A stretch of 45,387 nucleotides of DNA from NCBI GenBank assembly GCA_946185285.1, contig CAMHIS010000014.1, positions 1 through 45,387 on the forward strand, written 5' to 3'. Positions 8,005 through 17,392 of the stretch are shown here, piece after piece. The notes under the pieces were generated by a model. That model was not told where the DNA came from, ran no database searches, and was given only the letters and a program-made list of their open reading frames with translations. The stretch's first letter is position 1, and every line of letters starts with the position of its first letter. The stretch is from an uncultured Prevotellaceae bacterium. GTDB lineage: Bacteria > Bacteroidota > Bacteroidia > Bacteroidales > Bacteroidaceae. A program made the translations under genes and the position numbers.

Positions 8005-9558
8005 ATGAGGAAACCAGTGGTTATAACGATAGTCACGACAATGATATTAACAACAATAATTGCAGCAATGATGATGACGAACATGCGCTCGACATTAGTC
8101 GCTTCGGTTGCGAAGAACGACAAAACGGCGCCGGAGCCGATAGTGAGGCCGGCAACCCAGGCAGGACGCTTCTATGACGGCAGTGCCACAAGGCTCAGCC
8201 ATGAGGTGGATAGTCTTTTGAACGTGAACGCCGACGCCAACGGGCGCTCGGTCTTGGACTCTTCGCTTGCGAAGAACGTGGCGGCACTCATTGTGCCCCA
8301 TGCTGGCTATTATTTCTCAGGCAACGTGGCGGCGGCTGCCTATGCGACGCTCAGCACAGACAAACGCTACGAACGCATCTTCCTCTTAGGTCCCAGCCAT
8401 CACGAATGGCTCGACGGCGCATCGGTCAACATCGGAGCCGACCGCTACGCCACTCCTCTGGGCGAGGTGACGGTTGACCGCGAGACGGGCCGGCAGCTGA
8501 TGGAGGCCGACAGTGTGTTTGCCTACCACCCCGAGGCCCACGACCGTGAGCACTGCCTGGAGGTGCAGCTGCCTTTCCTGCAGCGGCGACTTGGCGACGT
8601 GCCGCCCATCGTGCCCATTATCATTTCTACCGACGACTTTGCCAAGCTGAAGCGGATGGCCGAGGTGCTGAAGCCCTATTTCAACGAGAAGAATCTCTTC
8701 ATCGTCAGCAGCGATTTCTCCCATTATCCGTCGTACGGCGATGCCTGTGCGGTAGACGGCAGGACGGGAAAAGCGGTGGAGAGCGGCGACGTCGGTCAGT
8801 TCATTGCCGCCATCGAGGCTAACGCCAAGAGCGGCATCCGCAACCTGGCCACCAGTGCCTGCGGCGAGTTTGCCATCATCACGCTGATGTGTATGCTCGA
8901 CAGAAACTATCAGGTGAAGCACCTGCTCTACCAGAACTCTGGCGACGTCGACGACCATGACCCCAACCGCGTGGTGGGCTATCATGCTTTCGCCGTCGTG
9001 AGGAGTCAGAAGTTTACCGTCACTGACGAGGAGAAGCGACAGCTGAAGGCGATTGCCCTACAGAGCATCAAGGACTCCTTGGACGGCAAACGGATTGCGC
9101 CAACAGACTCTCCGCTCTTTGCGGCTAACTCAACACTCCGACAAAAGTGTGGCGCTTTCGTCTCGCTGCACAAGCACGGCCATCTGCGCGGCTGCATCGG
9201 CCATTTCGGTGAAGACTATCCCCTGCATAGGATTGTGGCTGAGATGGCCCGTGCCGCAGCCTTCGAAGACCCGCGGTTCACGCCGGTCCGTCGCGACGAG
9301 CTTGACGATATCGACATCGAGATTTCTGTCCTGACACCCATGCGGCGCATCCAGAGCCTCGACGAGTTTGAGTTGCATCGTCACGGAATCTATATCCGCA
9401 AGGGCTACCGCAGCGGTACATTCCTGCCTCAGGTGGCCGATGAGGTGAACTGGACGAAAGAGGAGTTCGTCAGTCATTGTGCTCAGGACAAGGCGGGAAT
9501 CGGCTGGGACGGATGGCGTGATGCCGAACTATATGTCTACGAAGCTATCGTTTTCTGA
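8005..9558 (+). CDS. Membrane-anchored Memo-AMMECR1 fusion (AmmeMemoRadiSam B+A)
   Basis: The 517-residue protein has an N-terminal hydrophobic anchor or uncleaved signal (about residues 4-25), then a Memo domain (about 45-320), then an AMMECR1 domain (about 335-515). Memo landmarks are VPHAGYYFSG, GPSHHEW and SSDFSHY (His240), the histidines of the metal site related to extradiol dioxygenases. The AMMECR1 hallmark LRGCIGHF is near residue 393. Human MEMO1 has been linked to iron binding, but the bacterial role is unknown. The gene overlaps the radical-SAM gene by one base (TGATG), so all three parts of the AmmeMemoRadiSam set are co-translated from two genes. The ATG at 7993 would add MYGN and is also possible; the start at 8005 leaves a leader of about 20 nt. 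Confidence 0.88.
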   Translation: MRKPVVITIVTTMILTTIIAAMMMTNMRSTLVASVAKNDKTAPEPIVRPATQAGRFYDGSATRLSHEVDSLLNVNADANGRSVLDSSLAKNVAALIVPHAGYYFSGNVAAAAYATLSTDKRYERIFLLGPSHHEWLDGASVNIGADRYATPLGEVTVDRETGRQLMEADSVFAYHPEAHDREHCLEVQLPFLQRRLGDVPPIVPIIISTDDFAKLKRMAEVLKPYFNEKNLFIVSSDFSHYPSYGDACAVDGRTGKAVESGDVGQFIAAIEANAKSGIRNLATSACGEFAIITLMCMLDRNYQVKHLLYQNSGDVDDHDPNRVVGYHAFAVVRSQKFTVTDEEKRQLKAIALQSIKDSLDGKRIAPTDSPLFAANSTLRQKCGAFVSLHKHGHLRGCIGHFGEDYPLHRIVAEMARAAAFEDPRFTPVRRDELDDIDIEISVLTPMRRIQSLDEFELHRHGIYIRKGYRSGTFLPQVADEVNWTKEEFVSHCAQDKAGIGWDGWRDAELYVYEAIVF

Positions 9559-10430
9559 TGATACAACACGAATGCAGATACTATCAGACGTTGGACGACG
9601 GGGCGGTGAGATGCATGCTTTGTCCGCATCATTGTCGCTTGGCCGACAGTAAGGCTGGCATCTGCCGGAGCCGCCGTAACGACGGTGGCCGACTCGTCAG
9701 CGAGGTCTACGGTCGCCCTTGTGCCTTAGCCGTCGACCCGGTAGAGAAGAAGCCGCTATACCACTTCCATCCCGGGACGACATGCCTCTCGTTTGCCTGT
9801 ACCGGCTGCAACTTCCGCTGTCTGAACTGCCAGAACCACGATATTTCGCAGGCTTCGCCTGAGCAGGTCGACCACTATGAACTGACTCCCGAGGATGTCG
9901 TCGCCCTCTGCCTCCAACATAAGTGTCCCGGCATCGCCTACACCTACACCGAGCCGCTGACCTACATCGAGTATGTCGCCGACACAGCCCGTCTGGCTCA
10001 TGAGAACGGACTGTGGAACATCCTCGTTACGGCGGGCTACGTCTGTCAGGAGCCGTTGCATGACCTGCTGCCTTTCATTGACGCCGCCAACGTCGACCTG
10101 AAGTCATTCAGCGACGACGTCTACAGGCAGGTCTGTGGCGGTCGTCTCGACACTGTCCTCGCCACCATCCTGGCCATGCGCGATGCCGGCGTATGGATGG
10201 AACTGACCAATCTCGTCATTCCCGGCGTCAACGACGATATGCTGATGATACGCCGTATGTGCCAGTGGCTGGTATCCAACAACCTTGCCGCTGCGCCCCT
10301 CCACTTCAGCCGTTTCTTCCCCCGCTACAGGATGAGCAACCTCGTCCCAACTCCGCTCGCCACCCTCCAGTCTGCCAAGCGCATCGCACTCGACGAAGGC
10401 ATCCGGCATGTGTATCTGGGGAACGTTTGA
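9558..10430 (+). CDS. amrS: AmmeMemoRadiSam system radical SAM enzyme
   Basis: This 290-residue radical SAM protein has the cluster motif CNFRCLNC (C84, C88, C91). Before it lies a four-cysteine N-terminal module (C19, C22, C26, C36; LCPHHCRL...GIC) that probably holds a second metal centre. TYTEPLTYIEY and NVDLKSF are typical of the AmrS/PflA-like branch. The substrate is not known; genome neighbourhoods link these enzymes to Memo and AMMECR1 domains, as here. Translation is coupled to the fusion gene by a one-base overlap. The enzyme could modify its partner protein or a small molecule; the sequence does not decide. Confidence 0.9.
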   Translation: MIQHECRYYQTLDDGAVRCMLCPHHCRLADSKAGICRSRRNDGGRLVSEVYGRPCALAVDPVEKKPLYHFHPGTTCLSFACTGCNFRCLNCQNHDISQASPEQVDHYELTPEDVVALCLQHKCPGIAYTYTEPLTYIEYVADTARLAHENGLWNILVTAGYVCQEPLHDLLPFIDAANVDLKSFSDDVYRQVCGGRLDTVLATILAMRDAGVWMELTNLVIPGVNDDMLMIRRMCQWLVSNNLAAAPLHFSRFFPRYRMSNLVPTPLATLQSAKRIALDEGIRHVYLGNV

Positions 10431-10494
10431 TAAGTATGGAAAAATCAGACAGGAGGGAGTCGCGCCCGGCCCGAAGGGACGCTTTGTTTACAAA

Positions 10495-10530
10495 GAACCC
10501 TCACGAGGGTGAGGCCTCGCGAGGGCATAA
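10495..10530 (-). terminator. Possible tmRNA terminator
   Basis: Downstream of the tmRNA 3' end the minus strand can form GCCTCGCGAGG-like and CCTCAC-CCTC-GTGAGG hairpins followed by GTTCTTTG. The U-tract is short, so this is a weak call. The rest of 10431-10536 has no gene. Confidence 0.4.
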
Positions 10531-10536
10531 CGTTAG

Positions 10537-10933
10537 TGGAGCTGGAGGGAGTCGAACCCTCGTCCGCACAAGGAAACCATACGCTTTCTACACGCTTATC
10601 TCAGCCTTCATTTTCGTGATGCAGCAAGACCTGAGCCACCAACCGCACCCTTATCCTCTAAAACTTCATCGCACCGTCGAGGCCCTGTGCGACTATTCCC
10701 GATTTAACCTGCGCCGCTTGATCTCCGGATTCGGAACAACATCCTCGGAGCGACGTCTCGTTCCTCTACCTTGTAGTGGAATTAAGCTCGTAATCTACTG
10801 TACTTCGATTAAGCAGCGAGAGCATACTCATTGTTGCCAATTAAATTTGCGCTGACTCGGATTTAGGAGGGAACCAACGAGCCTCCGCGTGCTTACGTAC
10901 CATTTCATCTCGCCGTCAAATCCAGTCAACCCC
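10537..10933 (-). ncRNA. ssrA: Transfer-messenger RNA
   Basis: tmRNA rescues stalled ribosomes and tags the incomplete protein for proteolysis. The 5' end GGGGTTGACTGG and the 3' end CAGCTCCA pair into the acceptor stem (GGGGTTG with CAGCTCC, with wobbles). The T-arm GGACGAGGGTTCGACTCCCTC is complete. The tag reading frame at 10838-10809 reads GNNEYALAA then TAA, close to the GENNYALAA type expected for Prevotella and Porphyromonas. The genomic sequence after the discriminator A is CTA, so CCA is apparently added after transcription. The molecule is about 397 nt before CCA addition. Its promoter is at 10974-11004. Confidence 0.96.
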
Positions 10934-10973
10934 AGAACGATAACGTTAACGAAAACGAAACGTAATTTCGGCG

Positions 10974-11004
10974 CAAAGGTACACTTTTTTCTGAATACTG
11001 CAAA
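10974..11004 (-). promoter_or_regulatory. ssrA promoter
   Basis: The minus strand shows TTTG (11001-11004), a 19-bp spacer and TACCTTTG (10974-10981), a perfect consensus. The tmRNA 5' end follows about 41 bp downstream of the -7 box, so a short precursor leader is expected. Confidence 0.85.
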
Positions 11005-11023
11005 ACTTTTCTGAAAAAATGTG

Positions 11024-11031
11024 TACCTTTG
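11024..11031 (+). promoter_or_regulatory. Exopolysaccharide operon promoter (-7 box)
   Basis: TACCTTTG lies 73 bp before the SLBB gene. The position 19 bp upstream is exactly the -33 box of the divergent ssrA promoter (11001-11004), but on this strand it reads CAAA, so the -33 element is non-consensus. The leader contains a perfect GCACAA-TAAT-TTGTGC hairpin at 11051-11066. Confidence 0.7.
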
Positions 11032-11104
11032 CAGCGTTTTTGACCTGTCAGCACAATAATTTGTGCCGTTATGGGTTATATAAATATAAATAGGTACTAT
11101 CAGA

Positions 11105-13627
11105 ATGAAACGATTATCCAGTTTTCTACTCTGCTTCCTGCTCACGGCCTCTTTGGCTTGGGCACAGTCGGGCATGACCGATAACCAGGTGATGGACTAC
11201 GTCATAGAACAGAACGCGAAAGGTATGTCGCGCCAGCAGATTGTCACCCAGCTGATGCAGCGCGGCGTGACCATCGAACAGATACGCCGCATCCAGAAGA
11301 AATACCAGCGGCAGATTAATAACGGTGCCCTTGGTGCCGACGACATCACGGCCGGTTCGAAGGAAGTGAAGAACCGTATGCGCGAAGCCAACGGCGAGAA
11401 GCGTGCCGATCAGGTGGAGCGTGAGAAGCGTAACGTCTCGAACTACCGCATCAAGGAAATGAGGACAAAGACGAAGAAGAATACGTACAACGATGATGAC
11501 GAGGAGTTCGTGGAGATGGACGAGGCGATGGACTTCATGATGCCCGACTCGCTGAAGTACTTCATGGAGGAGGAGAGGACGACTGGCCGCAAGATATTCG
11601 GTCACGACGTGTTCAATAACAGGAACATGACTTTCGAGAGCTCAATGAACATAGCTACGCCGCAGAACTACAGGTTAGGGGCTGGCGACGTCGTGAACGT
11701 TGACATCTGGGGAGCCTCGCAGGAGAGCGTTACGGAGACCATCACGCCTGACGGTACCATCACCATCGAGGGCGTCGGCGTGGTGGAGTTAGGAGGCTTG
11801 ACCGTCAGTCAGGCCAAGAGCCGACTGCGGCAGGTTATCGGTCCCCGCTACCAGGGGTCGCAGATACAGCTGACGGTCGGTCAGACGCGCACCATCACTG
11901 TCAGCGTGACGGGTGAGGTGAAGATGCCTGGCACCTATACGATGTCGGCTTTTGCTACCGTCTACAATGCCCTCTACATGGCGGGTGGTCCGAATGACAT
12001 CGGTACGCTGCGCTCCATCAAGGTCTTTCGCGCAGGCCGGCAGATTTCGAGTGTCGACGTCTATGCCTTCCTGCTGAACGGCACGCTGACAGGCGATGTC
12101 CGCCTACAGGACAACGACATCATCACCGTAGGTCCCTATGAATCGCTTGTCTGCATCACGGGTAAGGTGAAGCGCCCGATGTTTTACGAGATGAAGAAAA
12201 CGGAGAGCGCCGCCACGCTGCTGCGCTATGCCGGTGGCTTCACGGGCGATGCCTTCACTAATTCCATCCGTGTACACCGCAAGGCTGGTGCCAAGTACTC
12301 GGTGTTTAACGTCGGTGAGTTCGATATGAACGACTTCAAGGTGATGGACGAGGACTCTATCAACGTGGACTCCACCATCGTGCGCTATCAGAACATGGTC
12401 CAGGTCATCGGTGCCGTCTTCCGTCCGGGTATGTATCAGGTCGGTGGTCACATCAGCACTATCAAGGCCTTGGTAGAGGCAGCAGGCGGACTGACGGAGG
12501 AAGCTATCGGCCAGCACGCCGTTATGCACCGTATGAAGGCCGACCGCTCGCTCGAGATTGTCAGTGTCGACATCAACGGTATCCTGAATGACAGCGTCCC
12601 CGACATACCCATCAAGAACGAGGATGTACTCTATGTGGCCAGCAACGAGGAACGTGAGGCTGACAAAACCATCACCATTCACGGTGAGGTGGCCTATCCC
12701 GGCACGTACAAGTATGCTGCCAACCAGACGGTGGAGGACGCAATCCTTCAAGCCGGTGGTCTGACTGATGCCGCCTCGCTGGCAAAGGTCGATGTGGCCC
12801 GCCGCATCATCGACACCGAAGCTACCGAGGCCAGCGACACCTTAGCCTTCACCTACAGCTTCAGCATTGACAAGAACTATACCATCAGCGAGGCTAACGA
12901 CTTCACCCTGCAGCCCTACGATGAAATCTACGTCCGCCGCAGTCCGAAGTACAACGAACAGCAGAACATCACCATCGAGGGCGAAGTGCAGTTCGCGGGC
13001 AACTATACGCTGACCAACAGCAACCAGCGACTGAGCGAGATTATTAAGCAGGCTGGCGGTCTGACGAAGCGGGCCTATCCCGAGGGTGCCAAACTGCTGC
13101 GTAAGATGACGCAGGAGGAGCGCGAGCAGATGGAGACGATGCTACGCACGGCCCAGCGTAACTCGGGCAGTGACTCCATCGACGTGAAGAAACTGCTGAC
13201 GATGACCACCTTCCCCGTAGGTATTGAGCTTGACAAGGCGCTGGCCAATCCCGGCAGCGACGACGACCCGATGCTTCGCGAGGGTGACCGCATCGTGGTG
13301 CCCCGCTATACGGGTACGGTCAGCATCAACGGCGAAGTGCTCTATCCGAACACCGTGCGCTATAAGGAGAATCTGTCGGTGAAGGACTATATCGACCTGG
13401 CCGGTGACTACACCAACTCGGCTAAGAAGTCGAAGACCATCATCATCTACATGAACGGTATGGTGGCCAAGGCCGACCGTAAGCACAAACCGCGTCCCGG
13501 TTGCCAGATTGTGGTGCCGACGAAACGTCGCGGTCGCGGTCTGACGATTCCCGAGGTTATGTCTATCGGCTCGAGTTCTGCCTCTATGGCCACGATGGTA
13601 GCCACGATTGCCAACCTATTAAAATAG
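11105..13627 (+). CDS. SLBB-domain polysaccharide export protein (Wza-like)
   Basis: This is an 840-residue outer-membrane or periplasmic export protein of the Wza/poly-export family. A signal peptide (residues 1-20, ending AWA) is followed by a helical charged region. The poly-export domain starts near residue 187 (YRLGAGDVVNVDIWG) and is followed by about six SLBB-type repeats, each with a GxVxxPGxY-like strand (GEVKMPGTY, GKVKRPMFY, GAVFRPGMY, GEVAYPGTY, GEVQFAGNY, GEVLYPNTV). Bacteroidetes proteins of this length have more SLBB units than E. coli Wza (about 380 residues). The C-terminus is a hydrophobic segment. It is the first gene of the exopolysaccharide operon, with wzz following 14 bp later. 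Confidence 0.9.
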   Translation: MKRLSSFLLCFLLTASLAWAQSGMTDNQVMDYVIEQNAKGMSRQQIVTQLMQRGVTIEQIRRIQKKYQRQINNGALGADDITAGSKEVKNRMREANGEKRADQVEREKRNVSNYRIKEMRTKTKKNTYNDDDEEFVEMDEAMDFMMPDSLKYFMEEERTTGRKIFGHDVFNNRNMTFESSMNIATPQNYRLGAGDVVNVDIWGASQESVTETITPDGTITIEGVGVVELGGLTVSQAKSRLRQVIGPRYQGSQIQLTVGQTRTITVSVTGEVKMPGTYTMSAFATVYNALYMAGGPNDIGTLRSIKVFRAGRQISSVDVYAFLLNGTLTGDVRLQDNDIITVGPYESLVCITGKVKRPMFYEMKKTESAATLLRYAGGFTGDAFTNSIRVHRKAGAKYSVFNVGEFDMNDFKVMDEDSINVDSTIVRYQNMVQVIGAVFRPGMYQVGGHISTIKALVEAAGGLTEEAIGQHAVMHRMKADRSLEIVSVDINGILNDSVPDIPIKNEDVLYVASNEEREADKTITIHGEVAYPGTYKYAANQTVEDAILQAGGLTDAASLAKVDVARRIIDTEATEASDTLAFTYSFSIDKNYTISEANDFTLQPYDEIYVRRSPKYNEQQNITIEGEVQFAGNYTLTNSNQRLSEIIKQAGGLTKRAYPEGAKLLRKMTQEEREQMETMLRTAQRNSGSDSIDVKKLLTMTTFPVGIELDKALANPGSDDDPMLREGDRIVVPRYTGTVSINGEVLYPNTVRYKENLSVKDYIDLAGDYTNSAKKSKTIIIYMNGMVAKADRKHKPRPGCQIVVPTKRRGRGLTIPEVMSIGSSSASMATMVATIANLLK

Positions 13628-13641
13628 AATGTTGTAAAAGT

Positions 13642-14682
13642 ATGGAAGAAAGCATAACAAAGAATTCGGAAGTTATCGATTTACGTTTTGTTATAAAGAC
13701 AATTTGGGGCAGCAGAAGACTGTTTTACAAAGTCCTGCCAATTACCTTTATTGTCTCGTGCATTTACATATTAGGCTTCCCTCGATATTACAGGACGGAG
13801 GTTAAGCTCGCTCCTGAGTTGGGGAACTCCATGGCCAGCGGCACATTAGGTTCTATCGCTTCATCGTTTGGAATTGATTTAGGCTCAATGGAAACCAGCG
13901 ATGCTATTACACCATTGCTATATCCTGACCTCATCGAAGACAACGGTTTTGTTGTCAATCTCTTTGGCATAAAGGTCAAAAGTCAGGACGGTGAGATAAA
14001 CACGAGCTATCACGATTATCTGAAAAGTTTTCAAAAGAAATCTATATGGTCATATCCTTTCTATCAAATTACCCGCCTGCTTAAAGGTAAAGACGAAGGC
14101 GGTAGCCTTGAATTTGATCCGTATTACCTTTCGAAAGATGAAGATGCTATAGCAAACTTAGTCAGGGACAATGTAAAAATCAGCGTTGACAAGGTAACAG
14201 CAGTCATTTCCATCAGAGTGGATGCTCAAGATGCACTCATCTGCCGCACTTTGGCCGATTCTGTAAAAGATCACTTGCAGGCGTTTATCACCGATTATCG
14301 GACCAGAAAAGCCAGAATTGACTATGAATACTATAGGGGACTCGCGCAAAACGCCAAACATGAATACGAGAAGGCACGGCAGATCTATAGCGGTATGAGT
14401 GATGCTAACACAAGAATTGCCCTGCGCAGCGTTGAGTTGAAACTGGAAGACATGGAAAACGACATGCAACTGAAATACAACTCCTACACCACGTTGGCAG
14501 CCCAACTGGAGGCGGCCAAAGCAAAGGTTCAAGAGCGTACACCGGCATTCACGGTAATAAAAGGTGCAGACGTTCCGGTAAAGCCCATTGGCCCGAAAAG
14601 AATGATTTTCGTATTACTCATGCTTGTCCTGTCCAGCATAGGAACGAGTCTGTATGTGCTAAGAAAATCCCACCAATTGTGA
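13642..14682 (+). CDS. Wzz-type chain-length determinant
   Basis: The 346-residue inner-membrane protein has a membrane segment near residues 30-47 (VLPITFIVSCIYILG) and a second at about 318-338 (RMIFVLLMLVLSSIGTSLYV), with a large periplasmic part between them containing coiled-coil helices. PVKPIGPKR just before the second segment is the usual proline motif of Wzz/PCP proteins. It sets polymer length together with Wzy. There is no C-terminal tyrosine-kinase domain, so any BY-kinase partner must be elsewhere. The ATG at 13642 is chosen because reading further upstream runs into the SLBB gene. From here the base composition becomes AT-rich. Confidence 0.88.
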   Translation: MEESITKNSEVIDLRFVIKTIWGSRRLFYKVLPITFIVSCIYILGFPRYYRTEVKLAPELGNSMASGTLGSIASSFGIDLGSMETSDAITPLLYPDLIEDNGFVVNLFGIKVKSQDGEINTSYHDYLKSFQKKSIWSYPFYQITRLLKGKDEGGSLEFDPYYLSKDEDAIANLVRDNVKISVDKVTAVISIRVDAQDALICRTLADSVKDHLQAFITDYRTRKARIDYEYYRGLAQNAKHEYEKARQIYSGMSDANTRIALRSVELKLEDMENDMQLKYNSYTTLAAQLEAAKAKVQERTPAFTVIKGADVPVKPIGPKRMIFVLLMLVLSSIGTSLYVLRKSHQL

Positions 14683-14699
14683 GAAGCTTTTAACTACTC

Positions 14700-15876
14700 A
14701 TGCAAATACAGTTAAAGAAAATTCCATTAGCCTATTACTACTTCACATTGGCAGTACTATGTCTGTCATCTGTGTTTCATATGAGTGCCATGGAAGGTTC
14801 CGAAGGTGGTGGTATGCATAGACTTTTAACAATTGTATCCCTAATACTATGGTCATTCTCGTTGTTTAAGACTTTTATTTCCACATACAAATTGTATTTC
14901 CCTGTATATACCATTACCTTCTACACTGTTCTTCTGTTGGGGAGCAATTCCGACGGCTCTGACTCCAGGAACAACTTTTTCAGACATGGTTTACAAATTA
15001 TCAATGGTCTTGATGCCGATGATAGTGCTTTACGCTACTTACAATACTACAATAAACTATGGGAACAGCAAATATCTCTTATGGTTTTTCGTTTTAATGA
15101 CCCTTGTTTTTGTATTCCAGTATGTAAGAGTATTCAGCAAGATAAACTTATTTGCTTCAAACCATCTTATTTGCTCTTATTATACGCTCTATATGCTCCC
15201 CATTGTATTACTCAATAAGTCAAGACTACTCCGCATCATTATAGTCATTATTGTTACCTTGACTCTTTTTTCATCTGTCAAGCGTGCTGGTGTCCTGGCA
15301 CTCGCCGCTGCTTTGCTAGTGTATCTGTTTGTCAATCAGTATATAAAAAACAAGTTGAAGGTATCTTCCATTTTTGTCAGCATCTTACTCATATTGTCTT
15401 TCGGAGGTCTGTTCTTCTATCTTGGCTCATTGGGTGAAAATGAAAACGACACTCTTCTAGCACGAATTGAGAACATGGGGCAAGACAGTGGAAGCGGTCG
15501 GACTGAAGTTTGGGAAAAAGCTGCAAAAATGATATCCCGCCAAGATGCAGACAAATTGCTTATGGGTAATGGATATAACGCGGTCCTCAGTGAGTCTCCC
15601 ATCCAGAAATCTGCTCATAATGACTTCTTGGAGGTAACTTTTGACTATGGTGTCATCGGCCTCGTCTTATATATCTGTGCTTTCATCTCATTAGGCTTTT
15701 TCGTGCTGAGAATCATTATGTCGAAATCGCAGTATGCCCCCTCTGCTGCTATGCTTTACACTATTTATTTTGTTCTTTCATTGGTATCCCATATCATCAT
15801 TTACTATTGGGCATGTATAGTAATGATGACATTCGGCTACATTATTGGCTTGGAAAGAAGAGATGCAAGGGGTTAA
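14700..15876 (+). pseudogene. O-antigen polymerase-like (Wzy), frameshifted
   Basis: Two overlapping reading frames together make one polytopic membrane protein of about 391 residues, the usual size for Wzy. The first frame begins at the ATG at 14700 with several membrane segments (YYYFTLAVLCLSSVFHMS, LLTIVSLILWSFSLF). It loses hydrophobic coding character after about 14935, continuing only as polar sequence to 15218. The second frame, open from 14845, takes over with CWGAIPTALTPGTTFSDM and carries the remaining segments and the polar loop SGRTEVWEKAAKMI...GNGYNAVL...AHNDFLEVTFDYG, typical of O-antigen ligase/polymerase proteins. The shift lies at about 14925-14945, near TTCTTCTGTTGGGG. It may be a real mutation, a sequencing error or programmed slippage. 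An ATG at 14986 could restart a truncated form. Confidence 0.78.
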
Positions 15877-17389
15877 CAGGATCATATTTAACACAGTGGT
15901 TCTCTATGCAAAGATTCTGATTTGCATGGCTATTTCATTATACACTGTTCCCCTGTTGCTACATGCACTTGGAGACAGTGACTATGGTCTGTTCAATCTA
16001 ATAGGTGGCATCATATCTATGCTGGCATTTATGAATGCCGCAATGACCCTCTCAACCCAACGCTATCTCTCTGTTACAATAGGAGAAGGCAACCATCAGA
16101 AACTGTTAGAAGTTTACAATATCAGTATCATCCTTCATGTCATTATTGGTTTGGCTGTAGTTATACTTATTGAGCTATCAATGCCTCTTTTGTTTGAATA
16201 CGTTCTCAATATTGAACAAAGCAGGATTACTATTGCTCACCTGTTATTTCATCTACTGGTGGTAAGCATGTTCTTCCATATCCTAGCTGTGCCATTCGAT
16301 GCACTCATAAATGCTTACGAAGAAATGATGGCTTTTTCAGTAATCAGCATATTGGAATCTGTTCTCCGATTGTCAGCTGCAGTGTTACTTTACTACATAT
16401 CATACGACAAACTGGAAATATATGGATACGCTATTGCACTGATTTCCCTTTTCATCTTCGTCGTCAAATTTGCATATAGCCACTTCCGTTATCGTCATCT
16501 GCGTCTTTCTCTGTCAGTTGTTCATGACAAATCGCTCTTCTTCCAGATGTTTTCTTTTGCTGGCTGGAATACACTTTCATCTCTCGCTATTATCAGCCGT
16601 AACCAAGGCATCGCCTTAGTGCTGAACCATTTCTATGGTACTATCATCAATACAGCCTACGGAATAGGCAATCAAGTCAATGGTGTTCTTGGCTACTTCT
16701 CGGCAACCATTCAGAAAAGCATAAATCCCCAGTTGATGCAAAGTGAAGGTATGCATGAACGGCAACGCCTGACGATGATGTCGGGTGCGCTAACTAAGTA
16801 TTCCCTCTTATGTCTCGGCCTTTTAGCACTGCCCTTGTTGATAGAGACACACACTGTCTTGCTACTCTGGTTAGGCGAAATACCCCAACACACGATAGAA
16901 TTCACACGAATTATCATCATCCTGTCTATTATTTTCCAGTCCACTTCGGGTATTATGTCAGCTGTCCAGTCGACAGGCAACATCAAGTGGTACACAATCT
17001 TCATCAGCACCATACTCATTAGCACCATACCCATAGTTTATATCGGGACATTAGGAGGTTTGTCACCTGTCACGGTATTATGGTCCACCTGTGCTATTGA
17101 GTTGTTGGCAACTCTTGTCAGACTCAACTTTGCACGCCTTCTGCTGAACTATCCCGTCATTACGTATCTGAAAGATATCGTTGTACCATGCCTCACTCTG
17201 ATAGTAAGCGTAGGGGTAATACTCTTCTTCCTGACCATTCTCTTCTCACCTTCTGTATTACGACTGCTCCTCGTTTGTATAGCAGATGTCATACTGTTCG
17301 GTTTGGGAGTCTATTATTTCCTGCTCTCACCAACGGAACATGACTATATTACAAAACTCTTTGACACTATAAAACACCTCCGTCATTGA
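15863..17389 (+). CDS. Wzx-type oligosaccharide flippase
   Basis: This is a 508-residue MOP/MATE-superfamily protein with about 12-14 membrane segments. It moves undecaprenyl-linked repeat units across the inner membrane. LYTVPLLLHALGDSDYGLFNLIGG near the N-terminus is typical of Wzx/RfbX transporters, and MNAAMTLSTQRYLS follows. The ATG at 15863 overlaps the wzy end by 14 bp. The protein is full length. Its position after wzy and before the decorating enzymes supports a Wzx/Wzy-dependent pathway. Confidence 0.9.
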   Translation: MQGVNRIIFNTVVLYAKILICMAISLYTVPLLLHALGDSDYGLFNLIGGIISMLAFMNAAMTLSTQRYLSVTIGEGNHQKLLEVYNISIILHVIIGLAVVILIELSMPLLFEYVLNIEQSRITIAHLLFHLLVVSMFFHILAVPFDALINAYEEMMAFSVISILESVLRLSAAVLLYYISYDKLEIYGYAIALISLFIFVVKFAYSHFRYRHLRLSLSVVHDKSLFFQMFSFAGWNTLSSLAIISRNQGIALVLNHFYGTIINTAYGIGNQVNGVLGYFSATIQKSINPQLMQSEGMHERQRLTMMSGALTKYSLLCLGLLALPLLIETHTVLLLWLGEIPQHTIEFTRIIIILSIIFQSTSGIMSAVQSTGNIKWYTIFISTILISTIPIVYIGTLGGLSPVTVLWSTCAIELLATLVRLNFARLLLNYPVITYLKDIVVPCLTLIVSVGVILFFLTILFSPSVLRLLLVCIADVILFGLGVYYFLLSPTEHDYITKLFDTIKHLRH

Positions 17390-17392
17390 TTT

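Noticed and set aside
10193..10855. Plus-strand reading frame over the tmRNA
   Set aside because: It covers amrS in another frame and the antisense of a complete tmRNA; its composition is not protein-like.
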